Below are positions 62,001-64,000 of a DNA stretch of 64,000 nucleotides, one piece after another. The stretch covers positions 3,530,978 through 3,594,977 of the forward strand of contig JAJEKV010000078.1 in assembly GCA_021234155.1 (NCBI GenBank), given 5' to 3'. Made by a program: the position numbers and the translations under genes. The notes under the pieces are model-generated. The model was not told the origin of the DNA, did no database searches, and worked only from the letters and a program-made list of their open reading frames with translations. The stretch is from Isoetes taiwanensis. Its lineage: Eukaryota; Streptophyta; Lycopodiopsida; Isoetales; Isoetaceae. Positions within the stretch are counted from its first letter, which is position 1. Every line of letters starts with the position of its first letter.

Positions 62001-64000
62001 TAGGCTGCAATGGCTGCCAAAATGAGCGTCAGCAGCAGGCTTGAACCCGAAATATTGAAGCGAGACTTCCCGTGCCCTGGGGCGAAGCTTCTTGCAACTC
62101 AATGCGGCAGCAGCAGCAGATGGCAGGCGTATAAGCTGCAGCAAACTGCGTTTTGTTAACGTAGGCACGCTCTTTGCCCGACAATGGCGCGATAGCGGCC
62201 CTTTCTTCCGCGGTGGCACATATATCTCCCAACATCTGTTTGGTCTCGGCTTGCGACGCGGATGCGGCCGGTATCGGTTGGTACGTAATTTCATGAGGGC
62301 ATGCGAGACGACGCATTTGGCACTGACAGCGGCGAGTGGATGACGCTCGTCCCCGCTGAGCTGCTGTTCCACGTAACCAGCGCCAATGGGCCGTTAGATC
62401 GCCATTTGAGATGATATCTTGCGTGGCACCAGCATGAAACTTTGAGTAATTAAAAATAACGAAGAGCGCTCATGGCTTGGAGATACAAATCTATTAGCAG
62501 TATCTATGTATTGCGAGCATGTGCTGCATCTTAGGCATAACGTCTGCGACAACCATCGATGCATCCTTGCCGAGAAGTTACAGGGAGTCTTTGTGTTAAT
62601 CGCGCGACTTACTCCCCGCGCCCGCGGCGGCTCTAAGCACGGAAATCGAAGTTACTGCACTTTTAATACTGTTCTTAACGGCCGACATGCAGCTGCTCTG
62701 CTGGCGACCTGCGGACGGTAGCTGCCGAATGTGAAATGGGTGACTCTTCATGAAACCATGCTACTGAGCGATATGAAGGTAACTTCATACCTGATGATTC
62801 AGGGCAGCAACTGAGCGATACAGCGAGGTTGCCCAGCTCATTTCTTGCCAATGCCAGAGGCACAAAGTTAACATACGTGCGGCTTTTCCGGCTTTTCAGT
62901 CACGTCGTGGCAAAACTCCTCATCTTCTTGCCTTTCACTGGCGTAATCGCATTGCAATAACGTCGCTTTAATAGAGGCATGCCACAACATTAAGCTTTCT
63001 TTATAATATCAAAATCGCCTCACGAAATTCATCACCTCACTTTGCTGAATTGAGTGTTTTGGAAAATGAAGCTACGGTGATCGTTATCTAGCCCGCTTCT
63101 CCGCGCCCAGCATGCTTGATGGCTGGCAGCCTGCGATCATGAGTTGAACAAGCGTTGCTGTCGTTCCTCAGCAGTGGTAAGCTTCGCTGCTGCATCAAAA
63201 CGCACATTACCCTTTGCATCGCCTCAGCACAGCTCTGCACCGGTCGCGAGAGTAGCACAGCGGCATTTATTGCCTCATACTGCTCCGGAAGCTTGAACTT
63301 TCGCAACGGCTGGTCAATGCCAATAACCAGCGGCGCTGGTGAGTAAAACGACGCAAAAGTCGCTCGCGGCACTGCAGCCAATATCGCCCGGCAACTTGCC
63401 CCGCCGCCGCATTCGCCAGGCGCAGCCAGCCAATATTGCCTCAATCTGGAGTAGTCATTAATTTCGACGCTGGCTCCCGCCGACGCCTGGCGCTGAGCTT
63501 CCCCGCAGCGATGACGTCTCGGCACGGCATGATGCTGGCAATAACAACTCAATGAACTGGCAGCCAGGTAGAATATATTAGATAGAAAGACAAACTCATC
63601 GAAAATCACGAAGATAATGGATTGAAGCAGGCATTCCGACAATCAGAACAACAAGCTCAAAATGACCATATCGCGTTCACAAAAAGCGTCTTATGAATAT
63701 AGATAACAACACTCGGTGATACCACGACATCAAATATTTTTGAAAGTACCTTTGCTCGCTGTAACTGATCGTGCGCACGATACGCCGCGGCTAACATGCG
63801 ATACGCTGTTGGCTGGCGGCCAATATGCGTTCTTAAGCCACGTAACTGTGCAAAAGTAGAAAATTTAACAGCAAGCAGCTCCAGCACGAACTGCGAGCAC
63901 TGGCGAACGGTGCAGTTATGTTACCGGCGCCCGCTTAACGGCAAACAGCATCACGAAACTGGTGCATTCACACCCCTGGTGGTGGCTGCGGTTCATCACG
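56011..64000. other. Degraded sequence; no feature supported
   Basis: Short frames lie on both strands. The longest in the window is here (63,088-63,642, minus, 184 codons). Its translation is Ala, Arg and Ser rich, has no recognisable domain, and overlaps antisense frames. I see no RNA gene, array or transposon end. Confidence 0.55.

Noticed and set aside
63088-63642. 184-codon minus-strand frame, the longest in the window
   Set aside because: Its length is near what chance allows in 64 kb, there is no recognisable motif, and it lies in the degraded half.

Overview
This window contains no gene that I can recognise as intact. It reads as land-plant nuclear, non-genic DNA. The best lineage evidence is a U6 snRNA-derived sequence at 3129-3222 (minus strand). 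Its 3' stem and 5' part match plant-type U6 better than animal-type U6. The surrounding DNA is AT-rich, full of minisatellite-like arrays, and stop-rich in all frames. The longest open frame in 64 kb is about 184 codons, roughly what chance would give.

The dominant structure is one very large inverted repeat with its axis near 17.5 kb. Positions 1-17,490 (left arm) reappear, reverse-complemented and in mirror order, at about 17,500-31,920 (right arm). Matching landmarks, left against right, are: 17,188-17,245 / 17,735-17,800; 15,325-15,560 / 19,150-19,355; 14,536-14,566 / 20,002-20,032; 12,925-13,870 / 20,461-21,330; 11,600-11,790 / 22,300-22,430; 6,580-6,700 / 26,545-26,680; 6,228-6,257 / 26,934-26,962; the U6 copy 3,129-3,222 / 29,290-29,370; and 61-97 / 31,834-31,865. 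The right arm is about 18 percent shorter and badly degraded. It is enriched in words such as GCGGC, GGCGAT and TACGGC that are scarce in the left arm.

My preferred explanation is a fold-back (template then complement) long read, or a contig built from one, whose second strand was called poorly. A genuine large palindrome with one decayed arm is the alternative. On either reading, 31,920-64,000 should be the poor-quality reverse complement of sequence lying upstream of this window, and its short ORFs should not be annotated as genes.

Left-arm layout: AT-rich spacer (1-3077); a U6 retrocopy with a 16-bp target-site duplication and A-rich tail (3078-3238); spacer (3239-5700) holding a 40-bp tandem duplication; a CATGTTTGAGCC array (5700-8250) with a unique island at 6600-6905; an A/C-rich array (8280-9005); spacer with a GC-rich patch (9006-12,924); a dyad-rich repeat (12,925-13,870); possible exon-like scraps (13,871-14,740); a TGTGGTG array (14,740-15,290); a possible exon with two CxxC pairs (15,325-15,567); a GGCACAAGGC array (16,660-17,100); and a CTT tract next to the axis.

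The right arm carries degraded mirror copies of all of these. In 31,920-64,000 the only structures I can support are weak: a direct-repeat pair 8.5 kb apart that could be LTRs, and a stretch rich in AAATGGC words. I found no operon, CRISPR array or prokaryotic system.
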